A DNA stretch of 64,000 nt from Bacteroidales bacterium (lineage in GTDB: Bacteria; Bacteroidota; Bacteroidia; Bacteroidales; UBA932): contig JAILIM010000094.1 in assembly GCA_024695285.1 (NCBI GenBank), forward strand, positions 1-64,000, read 5' to 3'. A program made the translations under genes and the position numbers. Every line of letters begins with the position of its first letter. The first letter of the stretch is position 1. The notes below the pieces were generated by a model. It did no database searches. It was not told the origin of the DNA and saw nothing but the letters and a program-made list of their open reading frames with translations. Of the stretch, positions 17,610 to 26,651 are shown one piece after another.

Positions 17610-19040
17610 ATGAGTCCCGAACGAGTTCTTGATATCTTCAAGGAAATAACACGCATCCCCCGCGAGTCCGGCCACGAAGGCCCCATTACCGACTGGCTTT
17701 GCCAGTGGGCTGCCGACCGTTCGCTGCAATGCAAGCGTGATGCGACAGGCAACGTGCTTATCGTGCGTGAGGCAGCTCCCGGCAAGGAAAGCATTCCCAC
17801 GATAGTGCTTCAGGCCCATCAGGATATGGTCTGCGAGAAAAACGCAGGCGTGAAGCACGATTTCCGCAAGGATCCCATTCCATACGTGATTGAAGACGGC
17901 TGGATGATAGCGAAGGAGACCACTCTTGGCGCCGACGACGGCATCGGCATCGCCGCATGCCTCGCGCTGCTCGAAGACAAGGCTCCTACCTGCCGCATCG
18001 AATGCCTCTTTACAATATCCGAAGAGACCGGCATGGACGGCGCCGAAGCCCTCCTACCCGGGTTCTTTGACGGTAAAACCCTAGTAAACCTGGACTCCGA
18101 GGACGAAGGCCAGCTCTTCATAGGCTGCGCCGGTGGACTCAACACCAACATCCGCTTCCGGATTCGCAGGGAAGCGGCCGACGAGGGGGCGCAGTTCGTC
18201 CGCTGCACAATTTCAGGCGGCATCGGCGGGCACAGCGGTGACGACATCAACAAGGAGCGTGCGAACACGGTCCAGCTGATGGCGCGTTTCCTGTATTCCC
18301 GCCTGGATGCGGGCCTTCGCTTTGTCAGCATCGACGGCGGCGGCAAGCCGAACGCCATTGCACGTGAGTGCGAGGCGGTCGTGGCAGTGCCTGACGCCGC
18401 GGCTTTCAAGGCTGCGTTCGAGGAGTTCGCTTCCGACGTGAAGGAGGAGTTCCACAAGACCGACCCAGGCCTGCAGTTCGAGGCCGGGAAAGTCGCGGCA
18501 ACCCTCCTTCTGCCGGTTAGCGCTCCGGTCAGCCGCCGCATAATTACTGCGCTTTTCACCTGCCCGCACGGCGTGCAGGCAATGAGCCAGGATATTCCCG
18601 GCCTGGTGCAGACTTCGACCAATCTGGCCAGCATCAAGACCCACAAGGACCGCGGTATAGTGGAGATAGTGACCAGCCAGCGCAGCTCAGCCAAGAGCGA
18701 GCGCAGGGCCATCGCAGCGAAGGTCCGGGCCAATTTCGAGAGCGCGGGCGCGAAGGTGCGCCATATGTATGAATACCCGGGATGGAATCCCGACGTGAAC
18801 TCCCACATCCTCGCCCGCACGGTAGAGGCCTATCGCCGTCTATTCAACCAGGAGCCCGAGGTGAAGGCCATCCATGCCGGCCTGGAATGCGGCCTGTTCC
18901 TGGAAAAGTTCCCCGGACTTGATATGATTTCGTTCGGACCGACCCTCCGCGGCGTCCACGCCCCGGGAGAGCGCCTCGAGCTCGCATCGATGGACAAGTT
19001 CGTCCTCCTGCTTGACGACGTGGTACGTAATTTTGAATAG
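17610..19040 (+). CDS. pepD: Cytosolic Xaa-His dipeptidase (aminoacyl-histidine dipeptidase)
   Basis: PepD is a zinc M20C peptidase that splits dipeptides and some short peptides. The 476-residue protein shows the expected motifs: RIPRESGHEG near residue 16, LQAHQDMVCEK (about 71, zinc His and Asp), TTLGADDGIGIA (about 107, bridging Asp), ISEETGMDG (about 138, catalytic and zinc Glu), NLDSEDEG and HSGDDI. It lies 16 bases after dnaA and 2 bases before rpe, on the same strand, suggesting a dnaA-pepD-rpe unit. Confidence 0.95.
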   Translation: MSPERVLDIFKEITRIPRESGHEGPITDWLCQWAADRSLQCKRDATGNVLIVREAAPGKESIPTIVLQAHQDMVCEKNAGVKHDFRKDPIPYVIEDGWMIAKETTLGADDGIGIAACLALLEDKAPTCRIECLFTISEETGMDGAEALLPGFFDGKTLVNLDSEDEGQLFIGCAGGLNTNIRFRIRREAADEGAQFVRCTISGGIGGHSGDDINKERANTVQLMARFLYSRLDAGLRFVSIDGGGKPNAIARECEAVVAVPDAAAFKAAFEEFASDVKEEFHKTDPGLQFEAGKVAATLLLPVSAPVSRRIITALFTCPHGVQAMSQDIPGLVQTSTNLASIKTHKDRGIVEIVTSQRSSAKSERRAIAAKVRANFESAGAKVRHMYEYPGWNPDVNSHILARTVEAYRRLFNQEPEVKAIHAGLECGLFLEKFPGLDMISFGPTLRGVHAPGERLELASMDKFVLLLDDVVRNFE

Positions 19041-19042
19041 CC

Positions 19043-19687
19043 ATGCTTGTATCGCCTTCACTGCTTGCCGCTGATTTCCTCCGTCTTGATTCCGAAATGG
19101 AGAAACTCAACCGCGGCGCCGACTGGATCCACCTGGACGTGATGGACGGAACTTTAGTCCCCAATATCTCTTTCGGATTCAGCGTAATCGACGCCGTCGC
19201 CAAGGTCGCCGCCCGGCCTATGGACGCCCATCTCATGGTGGTGCATCCCGAGCGCTGGTTCGAGCGGCTTGCGGCCGACGGGGTGAGCTATGTCAGTTTC
19301 CATCTGGAAGCTGCCGGCAGGCGCACCGCCTCGCATATAGATGCCATCCACAAGCTGGGCATGAAGGCGGGAGTCGCCATCAATCCGGACGTTCCGGTGC
19401 GGCGCCTTTTCCCCTATATAGGCAAGGCTGATTTCTTCTTGATTATGAGCGTGTTCGCCGGTTTCGGCGGGCAGAAATTCATATATGAGTCGCTGGACCG
19501 TATAGTCGAGCTGAGGTCTGAAATAAAGGCCCGCGGCGCTGAAGCGCTCATAGAAGTCGACGGCGGAGTCGGAACCGGCAACGCCGTGTCACTTAGGGAA
19601 GCCGGAGCGGATGTGCTCGTGGCCGGAAGTTCGGTATTCAAATCAGCCGACGCCATGGCCGCGATGCAGGCCCTCAGGGAAGCCTGA
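19043..19687 (+). CDS. rpe: Ribulose-phosphate 3-epimerase
   Basis: Rpe interconverts ribulose 5-phosphate and xylulose 5-phosphate in the pentose phosphate pathway. The 214-residue TIM barrel contains SPSLLAADFLRL, HLDVMDGTLVPNISFG, DAHLMV and EVDGGVG in order, including the metal His and Asp residues. The usual phosphate-loop motif MSVNPGFGGQ reads MSVFAGFGGQ here (about 134-143), a two-residue change from the common form. The last 14 bases overlap the 3' end of birA, which reads the other way. Confidence 0.95.
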   Translation: MLVSPSLLAADFLRLDSEMEKLNRGADWIHLDVMDGTLVPNISFGFSVIDAVAKVAARPMDAHLMVVHPERWFERLAADGVSYVSFHLEAAGRRTASHIDAIHKLGMKAGVAINPDVPVRRLFPYIGKADFFLIMSVFAGFGGQKFIYESLDRIVELRSEIKARGAEALIEVDGGVGTGNAVSLREAGADVLVAGSSVFKSADAMAAMQALREA

Positions 19688-20282
19688 AGTGATTCTTTCC
19701 AAATTCTTCTTGCAGTATTAATCTGCCGTCGTTGCTGTCGATCAAGGCAAAACGACGGCGGATTTTTTCTGCCAGCAGCCTCAGTTCGGTGTCGGTGTCG
19801 TAGGACATGCCTGTGAGATTATGCAGGCTCACGGGATTGGGCAGGTCGGCGGGCCAGTCCTTCTCGTTGAGGTTCAGGCCTATCCCTATGATGCTGTGGC
19901 GGATACGCGGTCCGTCGAGTATGTTCTCAATGAGTATCCCGCAGATTTTCCGATCGTCCACCCAGATATCGTTGGGCCATTTGATCCGGGCTGTCACACC
20001 TTTTTCCAGCAGATAGTCCCTGATGCCTAGGGTAGTAGCGCAGGTGATCAGAATCATGTCTGCGGCCAGCAGGTCGGACGGATTGTACAACATGCTGAAA
20101 GTTAGGTTCAGTCCCTTGCTGGAAAACCACGTATGAGTGCCTTGTCCGCGGCCCGCCGTCTGCTCCCTTGCGGCTATTACTGACAAATTGTCGCAGCTTC
20201 CCAGGCACTCCCGGAGCGTTTTATTGGTGGATTCTGCTTTTTCAAGCCATAATATATTGTCAGGGCTTTGTCTTGGTGCCAT
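19674..20282 (-). CDS. birA: Biotin--[acetyl-CoA-carboxylase] ligase
   Basis: This enzyme activates biotin and attaches it to the carboxyl-carrier protein of acyl-CoA carboxylases. From the ATG at 20282 it has 202 residues. It shows AESTNKTL (about 19-26), the biotinyl-AMP loop GRGQGTHTW (about 52-60), KWPNDIW (about 104) and GIGLNLN. There is no N-terminal helix-turn-helix, so it is a ligase without the repressor function of E. coli BirA. The longer frame to 20315 runs through its own promoter (20304-20311). It is divergent from ftsH with only 37 bases between start codons. Confidence 0.93.
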   Translation of the reverse strand: MAPRQSPDNILWLEKAESTNKTLRECLGSCDNLSVIAAREQTAGRGQGTHTWFSSKGLNLTFSMLYNPSDLLAADMILITCATTLGIRDYLLEKGVTARIKWPNDIWVDDRKICGILIENILDGPRIRHSIIGIGLNLNEKDWPADLPNPVSLHNLTGMSYDTDTELRLLAEKIRRRFALIDSNDGRLILQEEFGKNHFRLP

Positions 20283-20290
20283 TTTTGTTG

Positions 20291-20298
20291 TATATTTG
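20291..20298 (+). promoter_or_regulatory. Promoter -7 element of the ftsH-cdsA-psd unit
   Basis: TATATTTG with TTTG (20267-20270) exactly 20 bases upstream, inside birA: a full match to the Bacteroidota consensus. It faces the birA promoter element 5 bases downstream, so the two polymerases would compete for the same stretch. Confidence 0.75.
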
Positions 20299-20303
20299 CC
20301 CGG

Positions 20304-20311
20304 CAAAAATA
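20304..20311 (-). promoter_or_regulatory. Promoter -7 element of birA
   Basis: Minus strand TATTTTTG with TTG (20332-20334 on the map) 20 bases upstream, inside the ftsH coding region. It lies in the initially transcribed part of ftsH, and the ftsH element lies in the initially transcribed part of birA. Confidence 0.7.
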
Positions 20312-20319
20312 TCATTAAA

Positions 20320-22311
20320 ATGGCTCAAAAGCAAGACGATAATAATAAACGTCCCAAAGTCCGTGTCGTCAGGATAAACCTAAGCTGGATTTTCTACCTG
20401 CTCCTTATCGTGAGTATCGGGTGGATGCTGTTCAGCAACCGTGGCGTGCAGGCTGAAAAGATCGAGTGGGCACAGGTTGAGAAAATGATACTCGACGGAG
20501 ACGTCAAGGAGATAAAATACGTACGTAACGACTACCGCGGCACAGTTTCCCTGCGGCCGGAGTCGGTGTCCAAATATGCTTCGCTCTATCCGGGCGGAGT
20601 GCCTCCGAAAAGTTCCCCCCATTTCTTTTTCCTGACTTCGACCAAGTTCGATCCCGAGGTTGTTTTCGCTGAACTCAATTCCGGCCTCAGGGCTGACCAG
20701 CAGGTCAAGCTGGTGATGGAGAACGACGCCAAGATATGGAGCGGCATACTGGAGTGGATTGTCCCCATGGTGCTGCTTATCCTGTTCTGGGTGCTCCTGA
20801 TGAGGGGCATGACTCGCAATATGGGCGGAGGCCCCGGTGCCGGCGGCGGCATGAATCCTTTCAACGTCGGAAAGGCCAACGGCAAGCTCGCCGACAAGGA
20901 GAAGGTCAACGTGACCTTCAAGGACGTGGCCGGCCTCTACGGCGCCAAGGAGGAGGTGATGGAGATAGTAGATTTCCTCAAGAATCCTAAGAAATACACG
21001 TCACTGGGCGGCAAGATACCCAAGGGTGCGCTGCTCGTGGGGCCTCCCGGCACTGGCAAGACCCTTCTTGCCAAGGCCGTTGCAGGCGAGGCGAACGTGC
21101 CTTTCTTCAGCATCAGCGGTTCCGACTTCGTTGAAATGTTCGTGGGCGTAGGCGCTTCCCGTGTGCGCGACTTGTTCGCCCAGGCCAAGGATAAGGCTCC
21201 CTGCATCGTGTTTATAGATGAAATCGACGCCGTGGGCCGCGCAAGGGGCAAGAATGTCGGATTCTCCGGCAACGATGAACGTGAGAATACCCTCAACCAG
21301 CTCCTCACCGAAATGGACGGCTTCGGCACCAACAGCGGCGTTATCGTGCTCGCTGCGACCAACCGTGCCGATATCCTTGACAAGGCCCTGATGCGCGCCG
21401 GCCGTTTCGACAGGCAGATCAACGTGACACTTCCCGACCTCAACGAGCGCAAGGAAATATTCCAGGTCCACCTCAAGGGCCTGCATCTGTCCCAGAGCTT
21501 CGACCTCGAGGGTATAGCGAAACATACGCCCGGCTTCTCCGGAGCCGATATCGCGAACGTCTGCAACGAAGCGGCACTGACCGCCGCCCGCAAAGGCAAG
21601 CAGGAAATCGACAACCAGGACTTCATGGATGCAGTCGACCGCGTGGTCGGTGGTATCGAGCGCAAGAAGACCATAATGTCGCCTGAGGAAAAGCGCCTTA
21701 CGGCCTACCACGAAGCAGGCCATGCCGTCGCCGGCTGGCTGCTGCCGGGCTGTGATCCCGTGCTGAAGGTGTCTATCATACCCCGCGGCCAGGCTCTCGG
21801 CCTGACCTGGAGCCTTCCCGACGAGAAGGTTATGATGTCCAAGTCCGACATGATGGACGAGATGTGCTGCCTGGTGGGCGGCCGCATCGCCGAAGAGATA
21901 GTCAATGACGGCGTGCCCTGCACCGGCGCCCTAAGCGATTTCGAGCGTATGACCAAGATAGCTTACTCCATGGTCGCATACTTCGGAATGAGTCCCAAGG
22001 TGGGCAACCTTTCCTTCTACGATTCCACCGGCGGTTCCGGTTATGAACTGACCAAGCCGTACAGCGAAAAGACGGCTGAACTCATCGATGCCGAGGCCCG
22101 CAAGCTCGTGGATGAGGTCACTGAGCGGACGAGGAAGATACTGACCGAGAATTGGGAAGGCCTTGATAAACTTGCAAGGCTGCTGATAGATAAGGAAGTC
22201 ATTATGTCCGACGACATCGAGGCAATCTTCGGCCCGAAGGCCGGCAAGCACGGTGAGGAGAGGCTGAAAGACAATAAGGATAATACTGATATCAAGGAAG
22301 GTGATGAATGA
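20320..22311 (+). CDS. ftsH: ATP-dependent membrane zinc metalloprotease FtsH
   Basis: FtsH degrades misfolded and regulatory membrane and cytosolic proteins. From the ATG at 20320 it has 663 residues: a first membrane helix (about 22-37), a periplasmic domain (about 40-140), a second helix (about 143-162), and a glycine-rich hinge. The AAA+ domain has Walker A GPPGTGKT (241-248), Walker B FIDEID (about 298-303) and an SRH with the AGRFDRQ motif. The zinc site is HEAGH (464-468). The open frame extends back to 20137 only as a shadow of birA. The gene overlaps cdsA by 8 bases. Confidence 0.98.
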   Translation: MAQKQDDNNKRPKVRVVRINLSWIFYLLLIVSIGWMLFSNRGVQAEKIEWAQVEKMILDGDVKEIKYVRNDYRGTVSLRPESVSKYASLYPGGVPPKSSPHFFFLTSTKFDPEVVFAELNSGLRADQQVKLVMENDAKIWSGILEWIVPMVLLILFWVLLMRGMTRNMGGGPGAGGGMNPFNVGKANGKLADKEKVNVTFKDVAGLYGAKEEVMEIVDFLKNPKKYTSLGGKIPKGALLVGPPGTGKTLLAKAVAGEANVPFFSISGSDFVEMFVGVGASRVRDLFAQAKDKAPCIVFIDEIDAVGRARGKNVGFSGNDERENTLNQLLTEMDGFGTNSGVIVLAATNRADILDKALMRAGRFDRQINVTLPDLNERKEIFQVHLKGLHLSQSFDLEGIAKHTPGFSGADIANVCNEAALTAARKGKQEIDNQDFMDAVDRVVGGIERKKTIMSPEEKRLTAYHEAGHAVAGWLLPGCDPVLKVSIIPRGQALGLTWSLPDEKVMMSKSDMMDEMCCLVGGRIAEEIVNDGVPCTGALSDFERMTKIAYSMVAYFGMSPKVGNLSFYDSTGGSGYELTKPYSEKTAELIDAEARKLVDEVTERTRKILTENWEGLDKLARLLIDKEVIMSDDIEAIFGPKAGKHGEERLKDNKDNTDIKEGDE

Positions 22312-23134
22312 TTTTCTTAAACGGACGCTGTCCGGAATAGTATTCCTCGCACTGATGGTCGCTGGTATGCTTCTGCATCCCGCGGCCTTCGGCGTCTTAT
22401 TCCTGGTGGTGCTTTACATGGCGATGAAGGAATTCCTCCATATCACGATGGGGGAGAAGCGCCGCCTTCAGCAACGTCTGGCAATGCTCGCCGGTGCGGC
22501 GGCCTTTATCCTTTCGGTCGGAATATGTTTCTATGGAATCGAATTCAAGTGGCTTGCCGTGGTTATTCCGCTCGTGTTCCTGATTCCGCTTTCCGAACTT
22601 TTCGCCGCATCCCATGAAGGAGTCGAGGACCTTGCCTACGCATATCTTTCGATAGTCTATATCGCTTTCCCTCTTTGCCTTGTACCGTTCATCGTGTCCG
22701 CGGGAGGAGATTTCAGGGGATATGTGCTCCTGAACTTCTTCATCATTATCTGGTGTGCCGACGTTGGCTCATACGGCATCGGAACCCTGTTCGGCCAGAA
22801 ACCTGCATCCCGTAAACTCGCTCCCTCGATTTCTCCCAAGAAATCCTGGTGGGGTTTCTGGGGCGGCATAATCATGGGCGTGGCCGGTGCATTCATCCTT
22901 TATCTTGTCGGCTGGCTGGAGTATCCCATGGTGCATTGCCTCGTGCTGGGAGCCGTCATTCCTGCCGCCGGCGTCTGCGGAGACCTTTTCGAATCGCTGT
23001 GGAAACGCCGTTTCGGCTTCAAGGATTCAGGCAACTGCATCCCCGGCCACGGCGGTATGCTTGACCGCTTCGACAGCTCCCTGTTCGCCATTCCCGCAGC
23101 ATTCGCTTATCTGACCTTATTCGGACTTCTATGA
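22304..23134 (+). CDS. cdsA: Phosphatidate cytidylyltransferase (CDP-diglyceride synthase)
   Basis: CdsA makes CDP-diacylglycerol, the common precursor of bacterial phospholipids. The 276-residue protein has about seven to eight membrane helices and the diagnostic C-terminal CdsA signature (LWKRRFGFKDSGNCIPGHGG followed by MLDRFDS, about 227-253). The frame also offers GTG at 22301, but the ATG at 22304 is the better start. It overlaps ftsH by 8 bases and the psd start by 4 (ATGA). CdsA and Psd together cover two steps of phosphatidylethanolamine synthesis; phosphatidylserine synthase is not in the window. Confidence 0.97.
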   Translation: MNDFLKRTLSGIVFLALMVAGMLLHPAAFGVLFLVVLYMAMKEFLHITMGEKRRLQQRLAMLAGAAAFILSVGICFYGIEFKWLAVVIPLVFLIPLSELFAASHEGVEDLAYAYLSIVYIAFPLCLVPFIVSAGGDFRGYVLLNFFIIIWCADVGSYGIGTLFGQKPASRKLAPSISPKKSWWGFWGGIIMGVAGAFILYLVGWLEYPMVHCLVLGAVIPAAGVCGDLFESLWKRRFGFKDSGNCIPGHGGMLDRFDSSLFAIPAAFAYLTLFGLL

Positions 23135-23784
23135 GACTCGACAAGAATACCTACGGCACCGTGCTACTTGTGTACGCGATAAGTGCAGCGCTCATCTTCG
23201 TGCTGCAGTATTTCGTGCGTACATGGTGGATAGCGTGGCCCCTGACTTTAGGTATCCTGTGGGTCTGTGTTTGGCAGACCTGTTTCCATATGGTGCCGAG
23301 GCGCAAACCTGCCGGATCATCCACCCTGGTGACGGCTGTCGCCGACGGCAAGATAGTCACCATTGAGCCTGCATACGAGAAGCTTTTCCTGAAGCGGGAC
23401 TGCACCATGATATCCATATATATGGATTTCTGGGATGTCCACGCCAATTTCTGGCCCGTTACGGGCACGGTCGACTACACGGAGTATTATCCCGGAGAGC
23501 ATTTCCTCGCCTTCAAACCCAAGGCGTCCGAGGAAAACGAGCACACCTGCACCTGCATCCGTACCCCCGAGGGCAAGGAAGTTTTCTTCAAGCAGCTGGC
23601 AGGCGGATTTGCGCGCCGTATAGTCTGTTATGCCAGAGAGGGTATGGAAGTAACTGCCGGCGAGCAGTGCGGCATCATCAAATTCGGATCACGTATCGAT
23701 ATTTATCTCCCGCTGGATGCAGAAATATGCGTGAGCGTCGGCGACACCGTCCGCGCCTGCGAGACGGTTGTCGCGAAGCTCTGA
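23131..23784 (+). CDS. psd: Phosphatidylserine decarboxylase
   Basis: Psd converts phosphatidylserine to phosphatidylethanolamine. The 217-residue proenzyme has two N-terminal hydrophobic segments (about 8-29 and 33-52), then a beta-rich domain with FWDVHANFWPV (about 100-110). It carries the self-cleavage site FGSR (Gly186-Ser187), where Ser187 becomes the pyruvoyl cofactor. Its short length and FGSR site place it in the short Psd subfamily. It overlaps cdsA by 4 bases and is only 4 bases from the convergent DUF4301 gene. Confidence 0.95.
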   Translation: MRLDKNTYGTVLLVYAISAALIFVLQYFVRTWWIAWPLTLGILWVCVWQTCFHMVPRRKPAGSSTLVTAVADGKIVTIEPAYEKLFLKRDCTMISIYMDFWDVHANFWPVTGTVDYTEYYPGEHFLAFKPKASEENEHTCTCIRTPEGKEVFFKQLAGGFARRIVCYAREGMEVTAGEQCGIIKFGSRIDIYLPLDAEICVSVGDTVRACETVVAKL

Positions 23785-23788
23785 TTCA

Positions 23789-25282
23789 TTATCTGTGGGC
23801 GGGCCTCAGGAGGTCGAGCACGGTCTTGACCGGGTTGAAGGTCTCGATAGGCACTTCCACGAACAAAGTATTCCAGTCAGACATTGAGCCGTTCCAGAGT
23901 CCGGGGAGTTCAAGGGCGAGGAGCTGGCGGCCTTCGTAGCTCTTGCTGCTGATGAATCCGGTCTCCTGGTCCACGTACTCGGGCAGGTTGAACTTTTCTC
24001 CCTTGTAGTTGCGCAGTATGCAGACGAGGTCCACGGGATTGAAGTGGGTTGCGCTCTTGAGCGCTGCCATCGCTTCAGGGCTGTCGGGATTAATCTGTGC
24101 GCCCTCAAGTATCTGCAGGGAGGTGCTGCCGTCTTCTGCCCTGATGATGAAAGGACCGCCGCCCGGTTCGCCCTCGTTCTTGACCATTCCGCACACGCGG
24201 ATGGGGCGGTTGAGTTTGGCGCGCAGCTGGTCGGCCCTGTCGCGGCAGTCCTTTGCGGGCGGCATATCAATGCAGAGTTCGTTACGGAGGAACTGCTCGA
24301 TCTCGTTGCAGAGCGCCTGGCATTCAGGGGTGGCGTACGGGTCGTCCTGGTTCACGTTGTCGGCGGGTATGTACAGGAAATCGGCAATGTTCTTGCGAAC
24401 CTCGGTCAGCTGGTCCATCGTGTATAGGAAGTCGTAAATCTTGTCCCGGAGCTCGAGGGCCCTGCCCATCAGCACTTTCTTCCATTTGTAGGTGGCGGGC
24501 TGCATTCGCTCCACGCAGACGTTGTCGATGTTCTTGATGGAGACGAGCTCCTCGTCGACGTTGTTCAGGTTGTAGATGAGGGCGCCGTGTCCTGCGGGAC
24601 GGAACAGGGGAGTGCCGTCTTCCTTGAGGAAGGGCTTGCCTTCCGGGGTGGCGGCCACGGTGTCGGTCGCTTTGTCCTGATAGGTGAAGGTGACGTCGTA
24701 TTTGACTCCGTAGCGGGCTTCGTATTTATCCTTGATTTCGGCGACGGCCGCTTCGAAGAGTTCACGGTGCTCGGGGGATATGGTCACGACCAGCTTCACC
24801 GAACCGTCCGCGTTGCGCATATATGCCTGTCCCTCAACGAAATGCTCTGCGATGGCGGTGCGGACTTCATAAGGATAGCGGTGGAATTTCAGCACTCCCT
24901 TGGGCTTCTTGCCATAGCCGAGGCCCTCGTCGAAGAGAAGTTTGCGGGCTGTCTCTTTCGGGTCATAGGGAGCCTTTCCGAAGACTTCCGGGTCGTAGAA
25001 AGCAAAGTTCTCCAGTTCGGCGGCGAGCTTGCGGACTGCGTCGTTCTCCGATTCTGCCCCTGCAAAGATGTCCTTGAACATACGGGAGGCGGCACCTGAA
25101 GCGGGCACGAACTTGCAGCGTCCGTCCACTTCGGAACTGTCGAAGTAGGCCTCCGCTCGGGCGGCTTCTTCTTCGGTGAGTACTTCTATGCCGTGGCCCG
25201 GGGTGGCGGGGGCGGCGATGTCGAGCCAGGGAAATCCCTTCTTGATGCGCTCGAGTTCGGCGTTGATTTTGGCGTTATCCAT
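23789..25282 (-). CDS. DUF4301-family protein of unknown function
   Basis: The 497-residue product is recognised as a DUF4301 protein, a family found mainly in Bacteroidota and lacking a known role. The sequence includes FVPASGAASRMFK (about 57-69), which resembles a nucleotide-sugar or phosphate-binding loop. It also has GRPAGHGALIYNLN-like residues (PAGHGALIYNL, about 227), which recall sugar-nucleotidyltransferase-like folds. That similarity is an impression only. It has no signal peptide, so it is probably cytosolic. It is the last gene of recF-DUF721-pdxB-DUF4301, 5 bases after pdxB. Confidence 0.85.
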   Translation of the reverse strand: MDNAKINAELERIKKGFPWLDIAAPATPGHGIEVLTEEEAARAEAYFDSSEVDGRCKFVPASGAASRMFKDIFAGAESENDAVRKLAAELENFAFYDPEVFGKAPYDPKETARKLLFDEGLGYGKKPKGVLKFHRYPYEVRTAIAEHFVEGQAYMRNADGSVKLVVTISPEHRELFEAAVAEIKDKYEARYGVKYDVTFTYQDKATDTVAATPEGKPFLKEDGTPLFRPAGHGALIYNLNNVDEELVSIKNIDNVCVERMQPATYKWKKVLMGRALELRDKIYDFLYTMDQLTEVRKNIADFLYIPADNVNQDDPYATPECQALCNEIEQFLRNELCIDMPPAKDCRDRADQLRAKLNRPIRVCGMVKNEGEPGGGPFIIRAEDGSTSLQILEGAQINPDSPEAMAALKSATHFNPVDLVCILRNYKGEKFNLPEYVDQETGFISSKSYEGRQLLALELPGLWNGSMSDWNTLFVEVPIETFNPVKTVLDLLRPAHR

Positions 25283-25287
25283 ATTGG

Positions 25288-26322
25288 TCAGTCTATAAAA
25301 AATTCTCTTCTGTAACGATAGTTTTCTCTCAAACTTTCGAATGCTCCAGGGTCCATTCGGAACATGAAGTCATCCGTGAACACGGGGTAGTTATATTGCA
25401 GAGCTGAAGCGATTTGGCCTTCGGACAGGCCGCGCAGGTCGAGCTTCACGGCATCCTTCAGTTCGCCCTCGGGATTGGGGAAGAATTCGTAGAGGTCCTT
25501 TATGCCGAAATAGCGGGCCACGCCCCTGACGGCCATTGCGGTGCCGAGGAGCTTGCCCTGGTAGGAATAGCCTGCGATGTGGGGAGTGGCGATGTCTGCC
25601 ATTTCTACGAGCTCACGGTCCACGTCCGGTTCCCGGCACCAGGTGTCGATGATCACTGACCCCAGCTTTGGAATGGCCTCCTTAAGGTCGGTTTCGACCA
25701 CTACCTCCCCGCGGCAGGTGTTGATGAATATGGCGCCGAGCTTCATCTTGGAGAAGAATGCGGCGTCCGCCATTCCGCGGGTGGTGTTGTTCAGGGGGAC
25801 GTGCATGGTGACCACGTCAGAGTTGCGCAGCAGGAAATCGAGGTCGCAGAACTGTGCAGGGCCTTCGGCTTCGGCGCGGGGCGGGTCGCAGAGCAGGGTC
25901 TTGAACCCGAGTATCTGCAGGGTTGAGGCCACGCGGCTGCCCACGTTGCCCACGCCTATGACGCCGACCTTGCAACCGGTCAGCTTGATGCGCTTTCGGG
26001 AGGCTATTCCGTAGAGGGCTGAGAGCACGTAGTTCATGACTCCTCCTGCGTTGCACCCGGCTGCGTTGCGGACATATATGCCCTGTGCCCTGCAGTAATC
26101 CTGGTCGATGTGGTCCACGCCGATGGTGGCGGTGGAGATTATCTTCACGGAACTGCCGTCCAGCAGGGCGGAGCCGCAGCGGGTTCGTGTGCGGATGATT
26201 AGGGCGTCGGCGTCCCTGACGTCGGCGGCACTGATGGCCTGCCCGTCCAGATAGCGGACGTTGCCGTAAGGTTCAAGTACACCTTCAATGAAGGGTATAG
26301 CTTTGTCGATAACTATATTCAT
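25288..26322 (-). CDS. pdxB: Erythronate-4-phosphate dehydrogenase
   Basis: PdxB oxidises 4-phosphoerythronate in the DXP-dependent route to pyridoxal phosphate. The 344-residue protein is a D-2-hydroxyacid dehydrogenase. It has AAGCNAGGVMNYVL (about 91-104), the NAD-binding GVIGVGNVGSRVA (about 120-132), INTCRGEVV with the catalytic Arg, and the catalytic His in TPHIAGYSYQGK (about 240). The C-terminal extra domain (about 275-344) is that of PdxB rather than of a general dehydrogenase. Its start overlaps the DUF721 stop (ATGA). Confidence 0.93.
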   Translation of the reverse strand: MNIVIDKAIPFIEGVLEPYGNVRYLDGQAISAADVRDADALIIRTRTRCGSALLDGSSVKIISTATIGVDHIDQDYCRAQGIYVRNAAGCNAGGVMNYVLSALYGIASRKRIKLTGCKVGVIGVGNVGSRVASTLQILGFKTLLCDPPRAEAEGPAQFCDLDFLLRNSDVVTMHVPLNNTTRGMADAAFFSKMKLGAIFINTCRGEVVVETDLKEAIPKLGSVIIDTWCREPDVDRELVEMADIATPHIAGYSYQGKLLGTAMAVRGVARYFGIKDLYEFFPNPEGELKDAVKLDLRGLSEGQIASALQYNYPVFTDDFMFRMDPGAFESLRENYRYRREFFID

Positions 26323-26651
26323 CGCAATACTATGTCTTTCACCCAGGAGACGTTGCGGTCTTCGGGGTCGAAGAATTCATCCCTGGCGAGTGTGTCGTTG
26401 AGCAACTCCAGCAGCATGGGCTTCTGCGCTTCGAGCCTGGAACGGATCACTGACGATTTGGTCGTGATGTAGAGGATGCCGCTGCGGAGATAGCGTTTCA
26501 GGGTGTAGGCTCCGGCCCCGGAGACTTCGTCCCATGCCTTGAACACCAGGTGGGTGTTGAGGCCCGTAGTCATCCTGGCTTCCTGGATAAACTCCCGGAT
26601 AGCCGAAGAAATGGGCTGGGCGGTCTTCCTTGCTATCCTATAACTCGCCAT
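26319..26651 (-). CDS. DUF721 (DciA-like) protein
   Basis: This 110-residue protein has the DUF721 core: an N-terminal helix, then AWDEVSGAGAYTLK and LYITTKSSVIRSRLEAQKP, the conserved hydrophobic strand and helix of the family. In many bacteria DUF721 proteins are DciA, a loader of the replicative helicase DnaB. The position directly after recF is conserved in Bacteroidota and agrees with a role in DNA metabolism. It overlaps recF by 14 bases and pdxB by 4. Assignment as DciA is by family only. Confidence 0.85.
   Translation of the reverse strand: MASYRIARKTAQPISSAIREFIQEARMTTGLNTHLVFKAWDEVSGAGAYTLKRYLRSGILYITTKSSVIRSRLEAQKPMLLELLNDTLARDEFFDPEDRNVSWVKDIVLR

Noticed and set aside
21001..21723. 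Minus-strand open frames opposite ftsH
   Set aside because: ftsH is certain from its motifs and covers the whole stretch; the antisense frames lack any feature.
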